Positions 5,401 to 6,114 of a DNA stretch of 6,114 bases are shown in pieces. The position numbers and the translations under genes were made by a program. The notes beneath the pieces are model-generated. The model had not been told where the DNA came from, searched no databases, and was given only the letters and a program-made list of their open reading frames with translations. Position 1 is the stretch's first letter. Each line of letters opens with the position of its first letter. Origin of the DNA: Gammaproteobacteria bacterium (GTDB lineage: Bacteria > Pseudomonadota > Gammaproteobacteria > DSM-19610); assembly GCA_030618475.1 (NCBI GenBank), contig JAUXDG010000174.1, positions 1-6,114 of the forward strand, in the 5' to 3' direction.

Positions 5401-6114
5401 ATGAACGATTGGCAGGAAGATCTGATCACGGTTGAAGCGGCAGGCACGCTGGACGGCCTGTTTTATGAACGGCTTCGGCGTACACCGGATCTGACCGCCT
5501 ACCGGGATTACAACAAGACCTCCAGGACCTGGGTGGATAGCAGCTGGCGGGAAGTCGCCAAGCGAGTGGCACGATGGCGTACGGCGATAGCGGGGGAAGG
5601 GCTTGAGCCAGGTGAGCGTGCCGCCATCCGTCTGCGTAACGGCCTCGATTGGGTCTGCTTCGACCTCGCCACGCTGGCTGAAGGGCTGGTTTCGGTACCT
5701 TTATATATAGAGGATCGTCCGGACAATATTGCCTATATCCTCGACGACGCGGCGGTCAAACTGTTGTTGCTGCAAAATCTGGCGCAGTGGACGAAACTGC
5801 TGCCGTCGCTGCAGGGTAACGAAACCCTGCAGCGTGTTTTGATTCTGGATACGCCGACCGCAGAGCAGGAAAAAATGGCAGCCCTCAAGGGCGACCAGCG
5901 CCTGTGCTTTGTCGATGACTGGTTGCCGCTGACTGCGCCCGAAAAGAAGCGCGGTGCGGCCGATCCACACGGACTGGCTTCCATTATCTACACCTCGGGC
6001 ACCACCCGGCTGGCGGGCGGCGGTCCGGCCTGCAACACGTGCCACCACGTTCATCAAGAAGGCATCATGGGCGGCGGCATCCTGGCCAAGGACCTGACCA
6101 AGGTCGTTACACGC
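5401..6114 (+). CDS. Acyl-CoA synthetase (AMP-forming), 5' part, anomalous 3' tail
   Basis: The frame is open from ATG 5401 through the window edge (238 codons, no stop). Residues 1-202 read as the N-terminal domain of an AMP-dependent long-chain acyl-CoA synthetase: a WREVAKRVARWRTAI block, GLEPGERAAIRLRNGLDW, GLVSVPLYIEDRPDNIAYIL, then ASIIYTSGTT (193-202), the start of the ATP/AMP-binding signature. Such enzymes form acyl-CoA from a fatty acid, ATP and CoA in the cytosol or at the inner membrane. The signature should continue G-x-P-K-G, but from residue 203 the sequence becomes unrelated and contains CNTCH (211-215). As it stands the product lacks the rest of the signature and most of the enzyme. 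The start is taken as ATG 5401 because a TAG lies in frame at 5392; its ribosome site is poor. It is divergent from thiS. Confidence 0.8.
   Translation, partial: MNDWQEDLITVEAAGTLDGLFYERLRRTPDLTAYRDYNKTSRTWVDSSWREVAKRVARWRTAIAGEGLEPGERAAIRLRNGLDWVCFDLATLAEGLVSVPLYIEDRPDNIAYILDDAAVKLLLLQNLAQWTKLLPSLQGNETLQRVLILDTPTAEQEKMAALKGDQRLCFVDDWLPLTAPEKKRGAADPHGLASIIYTSGTTRLAGGGPACNTCHHVHQEGIMGGGILAKDLTKVVTR
6007..6114 (+). other. Fragment encoding a c-type cytochrome-like segment
   Basis: The last 36 codons, in frame with the acyl-CoA synthetase, contain CNTCH, a CxxCH haem-attachment motif. A stretch with MGGG and AKDLTKV follows, resembling the glycine-rich and DLT segments that follow the haem site in small class I cytochromes. 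The other two frames give arginine- and proline-rich or stop-containing translations, so this frame is the likely one. Cytochromes c mature in the periplasm, so a true fusion to a cytosolic ligase makes little sense. I infer a misjoined or rearranged piece of another gene; the identity as a cytochrome rests on a short motif. Confidence 0.5.

Noticed and set aside
5701..6057. 118-codon minus-strand open frame over the acyl-CoA synthetase
   Set aside because: It is antisense to the recognisable ligase frame, glutamine/arginine-rich, and has no family features.
1..6114. CRISPR arrays, transposons, tRNA or rRNA genes, phage or defence systems
   Set aside because: I saw no spaced direct repeats, transposase or integrase motifs, cloverleaf sequences or ribosomal RNA signatures anywhere in the window.

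Overview
The window reads as chromosomal DNA of a GC-moderate gammaproteobacterium, roughly 55-60% GC by eye. The TrmB, ThiG, ThiS and class I phosphoribulokinase sequences are all of gammaproteobacterial type. A phosphoribulokinase next to a SulP anion transporter fits a Calvin-cycle chemolithoautotroph, such as a sulfur oxidiser. No RuBisCO gene lies in the window, so autotrophy is an inference.

Layout from left to right: a small uncharacterised protein (minus, 36-302); a spacer with a GC-rich hairpin and a G-rich tract; phosphoribulokinase (minus, 525-1403); a 357-bp divergent regulatory region; a SulP-family permease with a C-terminal STAS domain (plus, start at 1761, stop at 3539); then a probable thiS-thiG-trmB operon on the minus strand (5340 down to 3540). 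A 60-bp divergent gap follows, and then the 5' part of an AMP-dependent acyl-CoA synthetase (plus, from 5401) that runs off the right edge.

The genes form three functional groups. Prk makes ribulose 1,5-bisphosphate, and the divergent SulP carrier could supply bicarbonate or sulfate to the same physiology. ThiS and ThiG carry the sulfur and build the thiazole ring of thiamine, and TrmB, which modifies tRNA at G46, shares their transcript. The acyl-CoA synthetase activates fatty acids.

Three points deserve a second look. First, the acyl-CoA synthetase frame switches abruptly, right after its TSGTT motif, into a segment with a c-type haem motif (CNTCH). This looks like a chimeric junction at the window end. 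Second, the sulP and trmB stop codons abut (TGA|TCA), and a textbook intrinsic terminator for sulP is embedded in the codons of the conserved C-terminal motif of trmB. Third, the prk leader can form a long hairpin and contains an AT-rich dyad. I did not find a clear unknown defence or mobile system here.
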